A stretch of DNA of 64,000 bases from Methylobacterium segetis (GCF_004348265.1 NZ_SMNT01000002.1:62001-126000), one strand, 5' to 3'. Shown: positions 29,925-39,578, numbered from the stretch's first letter. Numbers and translations: made by a program. The notes: a model not told the origin generated them from the letters alone.

Positions 29925-30245
29925 TCACTCGACCGGCTCTCCGGAGGCCGCCCAATCCTTGAAGCCGCCCCGGTAATGCGCCTCGATCGGTAGACCCGCG
30001 GCCTGGGCCGCCGCGAGGGCGTGCACCGACCGGACCCCCGACGCGCAGGAGAAGACGGGCCGGCGCGGGTCGTCGGCGATCAGCGCGGCGAGGGCGTCCG
30101 TGTCGAAGCTCGAGAGCGGATGGGGCACCGCGCCCGGGATGTGGCCGCCCTCGTATTCGTGCGGCTCGCGCACGTCGATGACGAGGAGCGCGTTGTCGGC
30201 GAGCCCCTGCTTGATCGCGTCCCGGTCCAGATCGACGACCTTCAT
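29925..30245 (-). CDS. Rhodanese-like sulfurtransferase
   Basis: The 106-residue single-domain protein has VIDVREPHEYEGGHIPGAVPHPLS, the active-site loop FSCASGVRS (catalytic Cys then the positively charged loop) and AAGLPIEAHYRGGFKDW. It fits GlpE-type thiosulfate:cyanide or persulfide transferases. ATG 30245 is chosen over the ATG nine bases upstream because GAGG is then nine bases away instead of adjacent. The gene is isolated between the efflux operon and a glycosyltransferase. Confidence 0.88.
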   Translation of the reverse strand: MKVVDLDRDAIKQGLADNALLVIDVREPHEYEGGHIPGAVPHPLSSFDTDALAALIADDPRRPVFSCASGVRSVHALAAAQAAGLPIEAHYRGGFKDWAASGEPVE

Positions 30246-30404
30246 GCGCACCATCCTCGTCAAAGTCCGCGCCCCGGAGCATCCATAGCCAGGGACCGGG
30301 CCCGAGGCGACGGTGACGCCGCGCAAGACTTCGGCATCCGACACGATCGGGGGTGGGGCTGACGTCTTTCCATATTCGTCAGCCGTCACAGGTGCAACTG
30401 CAGG

Positions 30405-31694
30405 CTATGAGGGAAGCGTGGAGAGCGCCGCCTCCACCCGCTCGAAATGCGCGGCCCAGCTCGGCGGCGCGTAGGTTGCGAGGCGGCGCAGGCGCTCCGC
30501 CCGCAGGGAGGAGGCCGGCGCCGCGAGATCCTCGATCGTCCGCCCCCAGCCGGGGCCGTCGAGGGGGTCGAGGAACAGGGCCGCCTCGCCGCCGACCTCG
30601 CGATGCACCGGGATGTCGGAGGCCACGACCGGCAGGCCGCTCGCCGCCGCCTCGACCACCGGGAGGCCGTAGCCCTCCGTGAACGACGGCATCAGCAGGG
30701 CGGTCGCCGAGCGCATCAGCGCGGCGAGTCCGTGCGTCGAGAGCCCCGAAACCTCGACGACGCTGTCGCGGATCGCCTCGCAGCGATCGAGGAGATCCAC
30801 GATGTTCTCCGCCTCCCAGCCGCGCCGGCCGACGAGGACGAGGTAGGGCGTGGCAGGCCCCATCCGCTCGGCCAGGGACCGCCAGAGATGGAGGAGCAGG
30901 AGGTGGTTCTTGCGCGGCTCGATCGTGCCGCAGACGAGGAAGACCGGGCGGTCGGGGGCGAGGCGCGGGCCGTCCCGCCCGAAGGCCGCCTCGATGCCGA
31001 GGTGGCCCACGGTGATGCCGGGAGCCGTCGCCCCGGTCCGGCCGATGTGGCGGGCGACCCGCGCGCCGACATCGGCCGAATTGACGACGATGTGGGCCGC
31101 GTGGCGCGCCACCGTGCGCAGCCGCGCCGCGTGCCGCTCGGCCTCGCCGGGGCGACCGTATTCCGGATGCGTGATCGGGATCAGGTCGTGCAGGAAGAAG
31201 ACCGGCTGCAGGTCGCGCCGGTCGTAGAGCCAGTCGAACCGCTCGGGGCGGTCGAGGCGCAGATGCGAGGTGTGGACGTAGACGGTTCCCGCCGGCAGCG
31301 CGTCCGGGCCGCCCGCGCGCAGGGTGCGCAGCGAGGTCTCGGCCTGGATCCGGCGCCGGCGCCACGCGTCCCGCTGTGCCCGAGGCGGGCTCGCGGGGGC
31401 AGGCCCGCGCGTCTCCGCGCCGAGGCGGCCGGCGAGGCGCCGGTAGACGGGATCGGCCTCCGCCGCGACATCCTCGACCCAGCCCGCGGCGACAGCCTCG
31501 ACGATCGCCGCGGCGCCGGCCCGGTCGATGACCCGCGGCCCGAGCGGCGTGGTGACGAGCCCGAAGCGCGGGCCGGGGCCTTCGAGCGCCCAGCGGGCAT
31601 AGGCGAGATCGACGCGGTCGATTCCCGTCGGGCTCGCGTGGCGCAGGCGCGTGATCAGGCGGGTGAGGTCGAAGGCGACCGGTCTGTCTGTCAT
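30405..31694 (-). CDS. Glycosyltransferase family 4 protein
   Basis: The 429-residue cytosolic protein has a GT-B fold. The N-terminal domain (FDLTRLITRLRHASPTGIDRVD, HTSHLRLD, PVFFLHDLIPITHPEYG) precedes the nucleotide-sugar-binding half (VCGTIEPRKNH, FTEGYGLPVVEA, the E-x7-E catalytic signature). The RHASPTGIDRVD opening is seen in GT4 enzymes of exopolysaccharide or O-antigen clusters. No other polysaccharide genes are nearby, so the acceptor is unknown. The ATG at 31692-31694 is the first with family sequence. Confidence 0.87.
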   Translation of the reverse strand: MTDRPVAFDLTRLITRLRHASPTGIDRVDLAYARWALEGPGPRFGLVTTPLGPRVIDRAGAAAIVEAVAAGWVEDVAAEADPVYRRLAGRLGAETRGPAPASPPRAQRDAWRRRRIQAETSLRTLRAGGPDALPAGTVYVHTSHLRLDRPERFDWLYDRRDLQPVFFLHDLIPITHPEYGRPGEAERHAARLRTVARHAAHIVVNSADVGARVARHIGRTGATAPGITVGHLGIEAAFGRDGPRLAPDRPVFLVCGTIEPRKNHLLLLHLWRSLAERMGPATPYLVLVGRRGWEAENIVDLLDRCEAIRDSVVEVSGLSTHGLAALMRSATALLMPSFTEGYGLPVVEAAASGLPVVASDIPVHREVGGEAALFLDPLDGPGWGRTIEDLAAPASSLRAERLRRLATYAPPSWAAHFERVEAALSTLPS

Positions 31695-31838
31695 GGATGT
31701 CCGAACGGTGCGGCGGGCGTGTCGAGGCTTCGGGTTAACCGTCCCGCGCGGCCTCGACCAGCCGCCGTGCGCGCCCCGCGGAGGGGGGTTGCGCAGGCGA
31801 TACCGGAAAGCTAAGACGCGCAAGCCCTCTCGGGGCGT

Positions 31839-31916
31839 CGGAGCGTAGCGCAGCCCGGTTAGCGCACTAGTCTGGGGGACTAGGGGTCGGAGGTTCGAAT
31901 CCTCTCGCTCCGACCA
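31839..31916 (+). tRNA. tRNA-Pro (anticodon GGG), CCA encoded
   Basis: A full cloverleaf is seen by eye: acceptor CGGAGCG / CGCTCCG, D arm GCGC..GCGC, anticodon stem CTAGT / ACTAG around loop CTGGGGG (anticodon GGG), T arm GGAGG TTCGAAT CCTCT, then discriminator A and CCA. No gene overlaps it. Confidence 0.95.
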
Positions 31917-32113
31917 AAATTTCCATCACCGGCAAGCTTCTGGACGTGTCGGCCGCGCGCCTCGCATGCGCGGCGCCCGGACGTTCATCCGAACGGAACC
32001 GCCGGACCGTCAGCTCTATCCGCCACAAGCGCGTCGCCGATCTCCGAAGCGGCGCTTCAGCGTCTCCTCTCGCGGGCACGGTCGAGCGCGGGCACCTCTC
32101 CGCTTCAGCCGGC

Positions 32114-32548
32114 CTAATGCCACTCGGCCAGTTCGACGGTGACGCCCTCCGGCCCGTCGATGAAGACGAGCTTGCGCGCGTGGAAATCCATCATCGCGTT
32201 GCGCGGCTCGAAGCCATGCGCCCTCAGCCTCGCGACTTCCTCCTCGACATCGTCCACCGCGAAGCAGATGTGGTTCATGCCGAGCTTGTTCAGGTCGCGG
32301 ATGTGGGGATCGGGCAGCGGATCCGGATGACGGTACCGCAGAAGCTGGATCTCGGTCCGGGGCGTCACGTCCTCCAGGACGAGCGTCACGTGGTCCGCCT
32401 CGATCTCGGGGACGCCCATGTAGTCCGAGAAGGGCTCTCCGGCGATCACCACGGACATGGCCTCCCGGAAGCCGAGGACGGCGAAGAACTCCTTGGCGCG
32501 GTCGAGATCCCGCACCACGATGGTCAGATGGTCGAAGCGCCTGAGCAT
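32114..32548 (-). CDS. VOC-family (glyoxalase/dioxygenase-like) protein
   Basis: The 144-residue protein has one VOC module pair: FDHLTIVVRDLDRAKEFFAVLGF at the start, and MNHICFAVDDVEEEVARLRAHGFEP and VFIDGPEGVTVELAEWH at the end. Metal-site candidates are His7, His93 and Glu139. This size fits glyoxalase I-like, epimerase-like or dioxygenase-like VOC enzymes, which cannot be separated here. GAGGAGGCCAGGAGC before ATG 32548 is a strong ribosome site. The gene stands alone. Confidence 0.82.
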   Translation of the reverse strand: MLRRFDHLTIVVRDLDRAKEFFAVLGFREAMSVVIAGEPFSDYMGVPEIEADHVTLVLEDVTPRTEIQLLRYRHPDPLPDPHIRDLNKLGMNHICFAVDDVEEEVARLRAHGFEPRNAMMDFHARKLVFIDGPEGVTVELAEWH

Positions 32549-32781
32549 GCTCCTGGCCTCCTCCTGCGACGGCCCCGCCGAGACGGGAGCGCGGCACGGG
32601 GCCGGGCCCCTCGCGCCGGACGTCGCCTGCCCGTCACGGGGCGCGCCCGATCCTCCGCATCCTGCATCAATGCGACGAGTCGGCAATCGCCGCCGCGCGG
32701 CCGGTACGGGTGGTGGCGCCCGGCCCCATCGGAAGGTCCCGGAGGCCGCCCGTTTCGCTGCCGGCGCGCTGGCCCGGGGCC

Positions 32782-33408
32782 TCAGCGGAGATTGCCGCCG
32801 ACCACGCCCGCCTCGACCGCGACGGAGAGCCGGTCGGACACGGCCCATTCGACGCCGACATGCGCATCCGGCACGACGGCGATGTCCTCGCGCGCGAAGG
32901 AGCGCGAGACCGGCCGTGCCCGGTCCTCCAGCGTCCCGTGGACGGCCAGCACGCCCCCTCTGGCATAGAGCATCACGTCGGGCGTCAGGAGCGTTCCGAC
33001 CTTGACCTGCAGCGCCCCCGCGAAATCGCGCGTATAGGCGAGACCGCTCAGGCCGGGCCTGACCCCGCCGAGCGCCGACAGGTAGTCGAACCCGCCGGCG
33101 ACGCCGAAGACGAAGCGGCCCTCCTGCCACATCCGGCCGCCCTCGAACCCGATCGTCGGCCCTGCCGAGCTGCCGAACCGCTTCGACGAGGACACCTCGA
33201 ACCCGGTCGACAGGCGGGCGTAGGAACCGGCCCAGCGATTCTCCTCGCTCCCCGCCGCTGGCGGCCAGGCGAAGGCGGGCAGGGCCCCGAAGCCGGTGAC
33301 GAACGGGACGCCCTGCGCGGCGGCAGGATCCGCCCGCAGGACGCAGCCGGCAAGCAGCAGGCCGGACGCGAACAGGCGCAACGCGCGGGGCTGCGATGGT
33401 CTCATCAT
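32782..33408 (-). CDS. Outer membrane beta-barrel protein
   Basis: The 208-residue protein has signal peptide residues 1-31 (ending AAAQ) and alternating strands with aromatic girdles (GSYARLSTGFEVSS, FVFGVAGGFDYLSALGG, VMLYARGGVLAVHG, DAHVGVEWAVSDRLSVAVEA). It resembles the 8-stranded porin-like family of alphaproteobacterial outer membrane proteins (Omp31/OmpW type). Starts at 33408 or 33405 (two adjacent ATGs) are equally possible. Function is unknown. Confidence 0.75.
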   Translation of the reverse strand: MMRPSQPRALRLFASGLLLAGCVLRADPAAAQGVPFVTGFGALPAFAWPPAAGSEENRWAGSYARLSTGFEVSSSKRFGSSAGPTIGFEGGRMWQEGRFVFGVAGGFDYLSALGGVRPGLSGLAYTRDFAGALQVKVGTLLTPDVMLYARGGVLAVHGTLEDRARPVSRSFAREDIAVVPDAHVGVEWAVSDRLSVAVEAGVVGGNLR

Positions 33409-33560
33409 GGGGTCAGGGTAGCCGAAAGCGGGCGGCCGAGACAGGCCGACCGGGCCTGGCCGTGCGTTCCGCACGAGGCCCCACCGGGATGATCGCGATC
33501 AACGCGGGACCCCGCCGAGACGGGATCGCGCGATGATCGCGATCGAGCGCCCCGTCGCCC

Positions 33561-33854
33561 TCACGGCGCCTTGCTGCCGACCGCGATGCAGGCCCTCACC
33601 ATCTCCTCCATGCGCAGGTCCTTGGTGTCGCCGATATTGGCCGTCTCCTCCAGGCAGCGCATGAAGAAGCGGCTGTCGAGGTCCGGCGAGAGGGCGACGA
33701 AGGCCTTGCCCATCCGGTTCGTGAAGTCGATCTTTTCCTGCATGCTCGCTCTCGGCCAGAGCGATGCCTTGTCGTCCATCGCAAGTCGGGCAGCATCGGC
33801 AAATGTTACCGCCCAGATCATCCCTAATAATGATATCATAAATGCTCTGATCAC
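33561..33854 (-). CDS. Small exported protein with two cysteines
   Basis: The 97-residue protein has a signal peptide (about 1-20, MISLLGMIWAVTFADA), then a helical part containing Cys67 and Cys88 (MRCLEETA and RACIAVGS), which could form one disulfide. I do not recognise the family. GTG 33854 has a strong ribosome site (GGGGGAG); an in-frame ATG at 33839 is the alternative. The first 90 bases are locally AT-rich. It is divergent from another two-cysteine exported protein at 33983. Confidence 0.6.
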   Translation of the reverse strand: MIRAFMISLLGMIWAVTFADAARLAMDDKASLWPRASMQEKIDFTNRMGKAFVALSPDLDSRFFMRCLEETANIGDTKDLRMEEMVRACIAVGSKAP

Positions 33855-33982
33855 GTGTTTCTCCCCCCATCCCGTCTCTTTGACTGGATGACGTCTGGAC
33901 GGGGGAAGTCAATCCTGGCTCTTATCCTTGTCGCGGCGTGCGCGACGGCCGCGCAGAACGATGCGCCGCGCGAGGAGACGAG

Positions 33983-34348
33983 ATGAGAGCTGCCCTCTGC
34001 ATCGCGACGCTGATGTGCCTTGCCGCCCCCCGGACGCCCGCATCGGCCGAGGCGCCGGCGGCGTCCGGCATCCCGCCCTCGAGGAGCGAGACCGCCGCCA
34101 AGCTCGCCGGTCTGGCCGGCTTCGTGAACCTGTTCTGCCCCAACCTGCGCAGCGACCCGGACCGCCTCAAGGCAGTCGTCGCCTCCCTCGGATACGAGAT
34201 GCCGGACCTGGAGACGGGAGACCTCCGGCTCGCCGCCCACGGCTACATCGAGGCCTACCGGAAGAACATCCCGGACAGCTGCGCCCGCGCATCGGCGCTG
34301 TTCGGCACGGCGGGCACCGTCGTGCCCGGCTTGGTCCTGCCGCGCTGA
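33983..34348 (+). CDS. Small exported protein, unknown function
   Basis: The 121-residue protein has a signal peptide (1-22, ending ASAEA), then a mature helical part with two cysteines (LFCPNL and DSCARAS) that could pair. No family is recognised. The start at ATG 33983 follows GAGACGAG. It lies divergently next to the previous small exported protein and converges with spoVR after only ten bases. Confidence 0.55.
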   Translation: MRAALCIATLMCLAAPRTPASAEAPAASGIPPSRSETAAKLAGLAGFVNLFCPNLRSDPDRLKAVVASLGYEMPDLETGDLRLAAHGYIEAYRKNIPDSCARASALFGTAGTVVPGLVLPR

Positions 34349-34358
34349 GGCCGGCGCG

Positions 34359-35933
34359 TCAGAAGAAGATCGGCCGCGCGCTCGCCGTATGCTCGGCCAG
34401 GACCGAGCCGGTGGCCGGATCGACCTCCTTCAGCACCGCATCGTAGCCCCAGAGGTCCGCGAGGTGCTGCAGGACGCGCCGCGCGTCGTCCTTCTGAAGG
34501 GTGATGCGGTTCAGCGCCTTGTGGTGGAGGATCAGGCGGCGGTCGCCCTCGAGATCCACGTCGACGACTTCGATATCCGGGTCGAGCCAAGCCACGTCGT
34601 ACTGGCGCGCGAAGGACCGGCGCAGGCGCCGGTAGCCGCGCTCGTCGTGGATCGCCTCCACGCGCAATTCCGGCTCGTCCGGATCGTCAACGACGTGGAA
34701 CAGGCGCAAGTCCCGGATCAGCTTGGGCGAGAGGAACTGCGCGATGAAGCTCTCGTCGCGATAATTCGCCCAGATGTCGCGCAGCACGCCCATGCCGTCG
34801 CCGACCCCCGCGATTTCCGGGAACCAGGCCCGGTCCTCGTCGGTCGGATTCTCGGCGATGCGGGCGATGTCCTGCATCATGGCGAAGCCGATCGCGTAGG
34901 GGTTGTGGCCACCATAGGATCGGTCGTCGTAGTTGGGCTGCCGGATCACGTTGGTGTGCGATTGCAGGAACTCGAGATAGGCCGCCTCGCCGATCTGCCC
35001 CTTCTCGGAGAGCGCGTTCATGATCCGATAGTGGACGTAGGTGGCGCAGCCCTCGTTCATCACCTTGGTCTGACGCTGTGGGTAGAAATACTGGGCCACG
35101 AGCCGGACGATGCGCAGGATCTCGCGCTGCCAGGGGCGCAGGCGGGGCGCCACCTTCTCCAGGAAGTAGAGGATGTTCTCCTGCGGCAGTTCGAGCAGGG
35201 CGCGGCGGCGCTCGGCCGCCGCGTCCGAGCGCACGGCGCCGGGCTTCGAGGGGAGGGTGCGCCAGAGATCGTTGTAGATCTGCTCGCCGTGCTCGATCCG
35301 CTCGCGCTCGCGCCGCTGCTCGGAGGCGAGGTCGGGCCGCTTCTTGCGGGGGTAGCGATGCACCCCCTGGCTCATCAGGGCGTGCGCGGCGTCGAGCACC
35401 TGCTCGACCGCCTGATGCCCGTGCCGCTCCTCGCAGCGGCTGATGAAGCCCTTGGCGAAATCGAGATAGTCGAGAATCCCTTCCGCGTCCGTCCATTGCC
35501 GGAACAGGTAGTTGTTCTTGAAGAAGTGGTTGTGGCCGAACGCGGCGTGGGCGATCACGAGCGTCTGCATCGTGGCCGTGTTCTCCTCCATCACGTAGGA
35601 GATGCAGGGATCGGAATTGATGACGATCTCGTAGGCGAGCCCCATCAGGCCGCGGCGGTACCCCGCTTCGTGCTGCGCGAAATGCTTGCCGAAGGACCAG
35701 TGCTTGTAGAACAGCGGCATCCCGATCGACGCGTATGCGTCGAGCATCTGCTCGGCCGTGATGATCTCGATCTGATTCGGATACCAGGACAGCCCGAGTT
35801 CGGGCCCGGCCACCGCCTCGCAGGCGTCGTGGATTCGCCGGATCGTGTCGAAATCCCAGTCGTTGCCCGTGAACAGGGGCTCGGCCGATCCGGAGACCGA
35901 CCGGGACGTCGCGCGGCTCAGGCTGCCGACCAT
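34359..35933 (-). CDS. SpoVR family protein (YcgB-like)
   Basis: The 524-residue soluble protein is recognised by DWDFDTIRRIHDACE near the N-terminus, LGLSWYPNQIEIITAEQMLDAYAS, the NHFFKNNYLF element and YPQRQTKVMNEGCATYVHYRIMN. It ends with the SpoVR C-terminal domain. SpoVR was named from Bacillus spore cortex formation. In non-sporulating proteobacteria it accompanies PrkA and YeaH and is induced in stationary phase or nitrogen starvation; its chemistry is unknown. It is the last gene of a three-gene unit, 43 bases after the DUF444 gene. GAGAGAGG precedes the start. Confidence 0.93.
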   Translation of the reverse strand: MVGSLSRATSRSVSGSAEPLFTGNDWDFDTIRRIHDACEAVAGPELGLSWYPNQIEIITAEQMLDAYASIGMPLFYKHWSFGKHFAQHEAGYRRGLMGLAYEIVINSDPCISYVMEENTATMQTLVIAHAAFGHNHFFKNNYLFRQWTDAEGILDYLDFAKGFISRCEERHGHQAVEQVLDAAHALMSQGVHRYPRKKRPDLASEQRRERERIEHGEQIYNDLWRTLPSKPGAVRSDAAAERRRALLELPQENILYFLEKVAPRLRPWQREILRIVRLVAQYFYPQRQTKVMNEGCATYVHYRIMNALSEKGQIGEAAYLEFLQSHTNVIRQPNYDDRSYGGHNPYAIGFAMMQDIARIAENPTDEDRAWFPEIAGVGDGMGVLRDIWANYRDESFIAQFLSPKLIRDLRLFHVVDDPDEPELRVEAIHDERGYRRLRRSFARQYDVAWLDPDIEVVDVDLEGDRRLILHHKALNRITLQKDDARRVLQHLADLWGYDAVLKEVDPATGSVLAEHTASARPIFF

Positions 35934-35976
35934 GAACGGGCCTCTCTCGCTGTTGTCCCTTCGGGTGAGGAACGGC

Positions 35977-37281
35977 TCAAGCCTCAGCCTCCGCCCGGGC
36001 GTCCTTGCGCCCGAACAATTCGCGGAAGACCGGGTAGATCTCGCGGCGGTGGTTGACCTTGCGCATGGCGATGGCGCCGCCGGACTTGGCGATGCCCTCG
36101 TAGGTCCGCCACAGGGTGGTGCGGTGCTCGACGAAGCCGGCCCGCGGCCCGTTCTCGTCGCCGACCTCCAGATAGGCGAAGTGCTGGCAGGCCGGCAGGA
36201 TGTGGCTGCGCAGCAATTCCGTCGCGGTCGGGCCGTCCGAGGAGACGTTGTCGCCGTCCGACGCCTGGGCAGCGTAGATGTTCCAGTCGTTCGGGTCGTA
36301 GCGCTCGGTGATGACGCGCTTCATCTCGACGAGTGCGGAGGAGACCAGCGTGCCGCCCGTCTCGCGCGAGGAGAAGAAGGTCTCCTCGTCGACCTCCGTC
36401 GCCCGGTCGGTGTGGCGGATGAAGACGATCTCCACGTGCCGATAGCGGCGCGTCAGGAAGATGTGGAGCAGGATGTAGAACCGCTTCGCGAGGTCCTTCA
36501 TGTGCTCGGTCATCGAGCCCGAAACGTCCATCAGGCAGAACATCACCGCCTGCGCCACCGGCCGCGGATAGGGCTCGAAGCGGCGGTAGCGCAGGTCGAT
36601 CGGATCGACGTAGGGGATGCGCTTCGAGCGCTCGCGCAGCAGCTCCAGGCTCAGCTCGAGATCGGGCAGGGCGGGGTCACCCTCACGCAGCTCGGCGATC
36701 CGGGCCTCGAGAGCCGCGAGTTCGTCCGGCTTCGGGCGCTTCAGCGCGATGCGGCGCGACATCGAGTTGCGCAGCGTCCGGGTCAGGGCGAGGTTCGCGG
36801 GCGAGCCCGTGACGGTGTAGCCGGCGCGGCGCAGCCCTTCCGACTCGACGACGGCGAGGCGGCGCTTGGCGAGGTCCGGCAGTTCCAGATCCTCCAGGAA
36901 GAGCTCGAGAAACTCCTCGCGGGTGAGCACGAACTGGAAGGCGTCCTCGCTGTTCTCGCTGCCGTCGCCCCCCTCTCCGGCGCCGCCTCCGCCGCCCCCG
37001 CCGCCCGGCGGGCGCTCGATCCGGTCGCCCTCGACGTAGGTCTTGTTCCCGGGCAGGATGTGGTCCTGCAGGCCGCTGCCGGGCTGGCGGGAGAAGCGGG
37101 GCTCGCGCACGCCGTCGGCGGGGACGCTGACGCGCCCGTCCTTGCCGAGGTCCTTGATGTCCTTCTCGCGGGCAGATTCGCGCACGGCGCGCTGGGCCAC
37201 ATCCTTGACCCGGCGCAGGAAGCGCTGCCGATTGGCGAGGCTCTTGCCGCCTGGATTGAGCCGACGGTCGACGATGTGCAT
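35977..37281 (-). CDS. YeaH/YhbH family protein (DUF444)
   Basis: The 434-residue cytosolic protein has a central von Willebrand factor A-like domain: FCLMDVSGSMTEHMKDLAKRF (MIDAS DxSGS), then HTDRATEVDEETFF and GGTLVSSAL, the TG/T and D positions of the MIDAS. An acidic and Gly-rich stretch (about 85-115) is typical. DUF444 proteins always travel with PrkA and SpoVR. The neighbours fit exactly: prkA lies 113 bases upstream and spoVR 43 bases downstream. Confidence 0.94.
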   Translation of the reverse strand: MHIVDRRLNPGGKSLANRQRFLRRVKDVAQRAVRESAREKDIKDLGKDGRVSVPADGVREPRFSRQPGSGLQDHILPGNKTYVEGDRIERPPGGGGGGGGAGEGGDGSENSEDAFQFVLTREEFLELFLEDLELPDLAKRRLAVVESEGLRRAGYTVTGSPANLALTRTLRNSMSRRIALKRPKPDELAALEARIAELREGDPALPDLELSLELLRERSKRIPYVDPIDLRYRRFEPYPRPVAQAVMFCLMDVSGSMTEHMKDLAKRFYILLHIFLTRRYRHVEIVFIRHTDRATEVDEETFFSSRETGGTLVSSALVEMKRVITERYDPNDWNIYAAQASDGDNVSSDGPTATELLRSHILPACQHFAYLEVGDENGPRAGFVEHRTTLWRTYEGIAKSGGAIAMRKVNHRREIYPVFRELFGRKDARAEAEA

Positions 37282-37394
37282 CCGGTGCCTAAGCCTTCGC
37301 CCTCATGTCCCGACCGGTCCCTTCGTCCCGGCCGGTCGCCCGCAACGCTGGCGGCGGAGGGTTCTCCGGAACCGTGCCCCCGACGGGGGCGACC

Positions 37395-39347
37395 TCACCC
37401 CGCCTGCTTGACGCGCATGTACCACTCGACGAGACGCCGAACCTGACGCTCGGTGTAGCCGCGATCGACCATGCGCTCGACGAATTCGCCGTGCTTCTTC
37501 TCCGTCTCGCCGTCCTTCTTCGAACCAAAGGAGATCACAGGGAGCAGTTCCTCGACCTGGCTGAACATGCGCCGCTCGATCACCTCGCGCAGCTTCTCGT
37601 AGCTCGTCCAGTTCGGGTTGCGGCCGCCATGCTGCGCCCGCGAGCGCAGGGCGAACTTCACGACCTCGTTGCGGAAGTCCTTCGGATTCGCGATGCCAGC
37701 CGGCTTCTCGATCTTGGTCAGCTCCTGGTTCAGGAGCTCGCGGTTGAGGAGCTGGCCCGTCTCGGCGTCCTTAAAGTCCTGGTCCTCGATCCAGGCGTCC
37801 GCATAGTCGATGTAGCGGTCGAAGAGGTTCTGCCCGTAATCGTGGTAGGACTCGAGATAGGCCTTCTGGATCTCGTGGCCGATGAACTCCGCGTAGCGCG
37901 GGGCGAGCTCGGACTTGATGAATTCCAGGTAGCGCTTCTCGATTTCCGGCGGGAGCTGCTCGCGGCGCAGCGACTGCTCCAGCACGTACATCAGGTGCAC
38001 GGGATCGGCCGAGACCTCGGTCGTGTCGTGATTGAAGGTCGCAGCGAGCACCTTGAACGCGAAGCGCGTCGAGATGCCGTCCATGCCCTCGTCGACGCCG
38101 GCCGTGTCCTTGTACTCCTGCATCGAGCGGGCGCGCGGATCGACCTCGCGCAGGCTCTCGCCGTCATAGACCCGCATCTTCGAGAAGAGGTTCGAGTTGG
38201 CGTGCTCCCGCAGGCGGGAGAGGACCGAGAAGCGCGCCAGCATCTCGAGCGTGCCCGGCGCGCAGGCCGCATCCGAGAGTTCCGATCCCTTGATCAGCTT
38301 CTCGTAGATGTGCTGCTCCTCGTTCACGCGGAGGCAGTAGGGCACCTTGATGACGTAGATGCGGTCGATGAAGGCCTCGTTGTTCTTGTTGGTCTTGAAG
38401 CTCTGCCATTCGGCCTCGTTCGAGTGGGCGAGGATGACGCCCGTGAACGGGATGGCACCGATGTTCTCGGTCCCGACGTAATTGCCCTCCTGCGTCGCCG
38501 TGAGCAGCGGATGCAGCATCTTGATCGGTGCCTTGAACATCTCGACGAACTCGAGGATGCCCTGGTTGGCCCGGTTCAGGCCGCCCGAATAGGAATATGC
38601 GTCGGGGTCAGCCTGGCTGAGGGTTTCGAGCCGCCGAATGTCGACCTTGCCGACGAGGGACGAGATGTCCTGGTTGTTCTCGTCGCCGGGCTCGGTCTTC
38701 GCCACGGCGATCTGGCGGAGGCGCGAGGGCCGCACCTTGATGACGGTGAACCGCGAAATGTCGCCGTTGAACTCGTCGAGGCGCTTCAAGGCCCAGGGGC
38801 TCATCAGGCCCGTGAGGCGCCGGCGCGGAATGCCGTAGCGGTTCTGGATCTCCTCGGCCATCGTGTCGGGATCGAACAGGCCGAGCGGGCTCTCGAAGAC
38901 CGGCGACACCTCGTTGCCGGCCTTCAGCACGTAGATGGGGTGCACCTCCATCAGCGACTTCAGGCGCTCGGCGAGGGACGACTTGCCGCCGCCGACCGGC
39001 CCGAGGAGGTAGAGAATCTGCTTGCGCTCCTCCAGACCCTGCGCCGCGTGGCGGAAGAAGGAGACGATCCGCTCGATCGTCTCCTCCATGCCGTAGAACT
39101 CGGCGAAGGCCGGGTAGGTGCGGATGGTGCGGTTCATGAAGATGCGGCCGAGGCGGGAATCCTTGGCCGTGTCGATGAACTCCGGTTTGCCGATCGCCGC
39201 GAGGATGCGCTCGGCGGCGCTCGCGTACATCAGGGGCTCGTCGCGGCAGGCCTCCAGATACTCGGAGAGGCTCATCTCTGTGTCGCGCCGGGCCTCGTAC
39301 CCTCGGGTGAAGCTCTGAAACAGGTCGTTCGTCGACTGCATCGGCAT
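37395..39347 (-). CDS. prkA: PrkA family serine protein kinase (YeaG-like)
   Basis: The 650-residue protein has an N-terminal AAA+ domain (LLGPVGGGKSSLAERLK Walker A, about residues 120-136) and a C-terminal kinase-like domain. It is homologous to E. coli YeaG and B. subtilis PrkA, with roles in stationary phase, nitrogen starvation and stress. Recognisable parts are the N-terminal AAERILAAIGKPEFIDT, ILAHSNEAEW and the long C-terminal PrkA domain. AAGGGG seven bases before ATG 39347 fixes the start. It leads the prkA-DUF444-spoVR unit; no sigma-E/EcfG-type promoter is evident to me. Confidence 0.95.
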   Translation of the reverse strand: MPMQSTNDLFQSFTRGYEARRDTEMSLSEYLEACRDEPLMYASAAERILAAIGKPEFIDTAKDSRLGRIFMNRTIRTYPAFAEFYGMEETIERIVSFFRHAAQGLEERKQILYLLGPVGGGKSSLAERLKSLMEVHPIYVLKAGNEVSPVFESPLGLFDPDTMAEEIQNRYGIPRRRLTGLMSPWALKRLDEFNGDISRFTVIKVRPSRLRQIAVAKTEPGDENNQDISSLVGKVDIRRLETLSQADPDAYSYSGGLNRANQGILEFVEMFKAPIKMLHPLLTATQEGNYVGTENIGAIPFTGVILAHSNEAEWQSFKTNKNNEAFIDRIYVIKVPYCLRVNEEQHIYEKLIKGSELSDAACAPGTLEMLARFSVLSRLREHANSNLFSKMRVYDGESLREVDPRARSMQEYKDTAGVDEGMDGISTRFAFKVLAATFNHDTTEVSADPVHLMYVLEQSLRREQLPPEIEKRYLEFIKSELAPRYAEFIGHEIQKAYLESYHDYGQNLFDRYIDYADAWIEDQDFKDAETGQLLNRELLNQELTKIEKPAGIANPKDFRNEVVKFALRSRAQHGGRNPNWTSYEKLREVIERRMFSQVEELLPVISFGSKKDGETEKKHGEFVERMVDRGYTERQVRRLVEWYMRVKQAG

Positions 39348-39578
39348 TCGAAAACCCCTTTCACGACGAGGACAGCTTCATCCTGTCTCGCCTCGGATGC
39401 AACTGACAGGCCCGCTTTTGTCGCAGTGCGGTCAACACGCCGTGCATGCGTGTGATGCTTGCAACACCGGACCTGCCGCATCTCCGCTCAGACACAATGT
39501 CCGCCTCGGCGGGAATCAGGCGCTCTCAGTCCCGCTTGCCGAAAAACAGTGCTCTACCAAGTCGAGCCTGCTCAGCAA

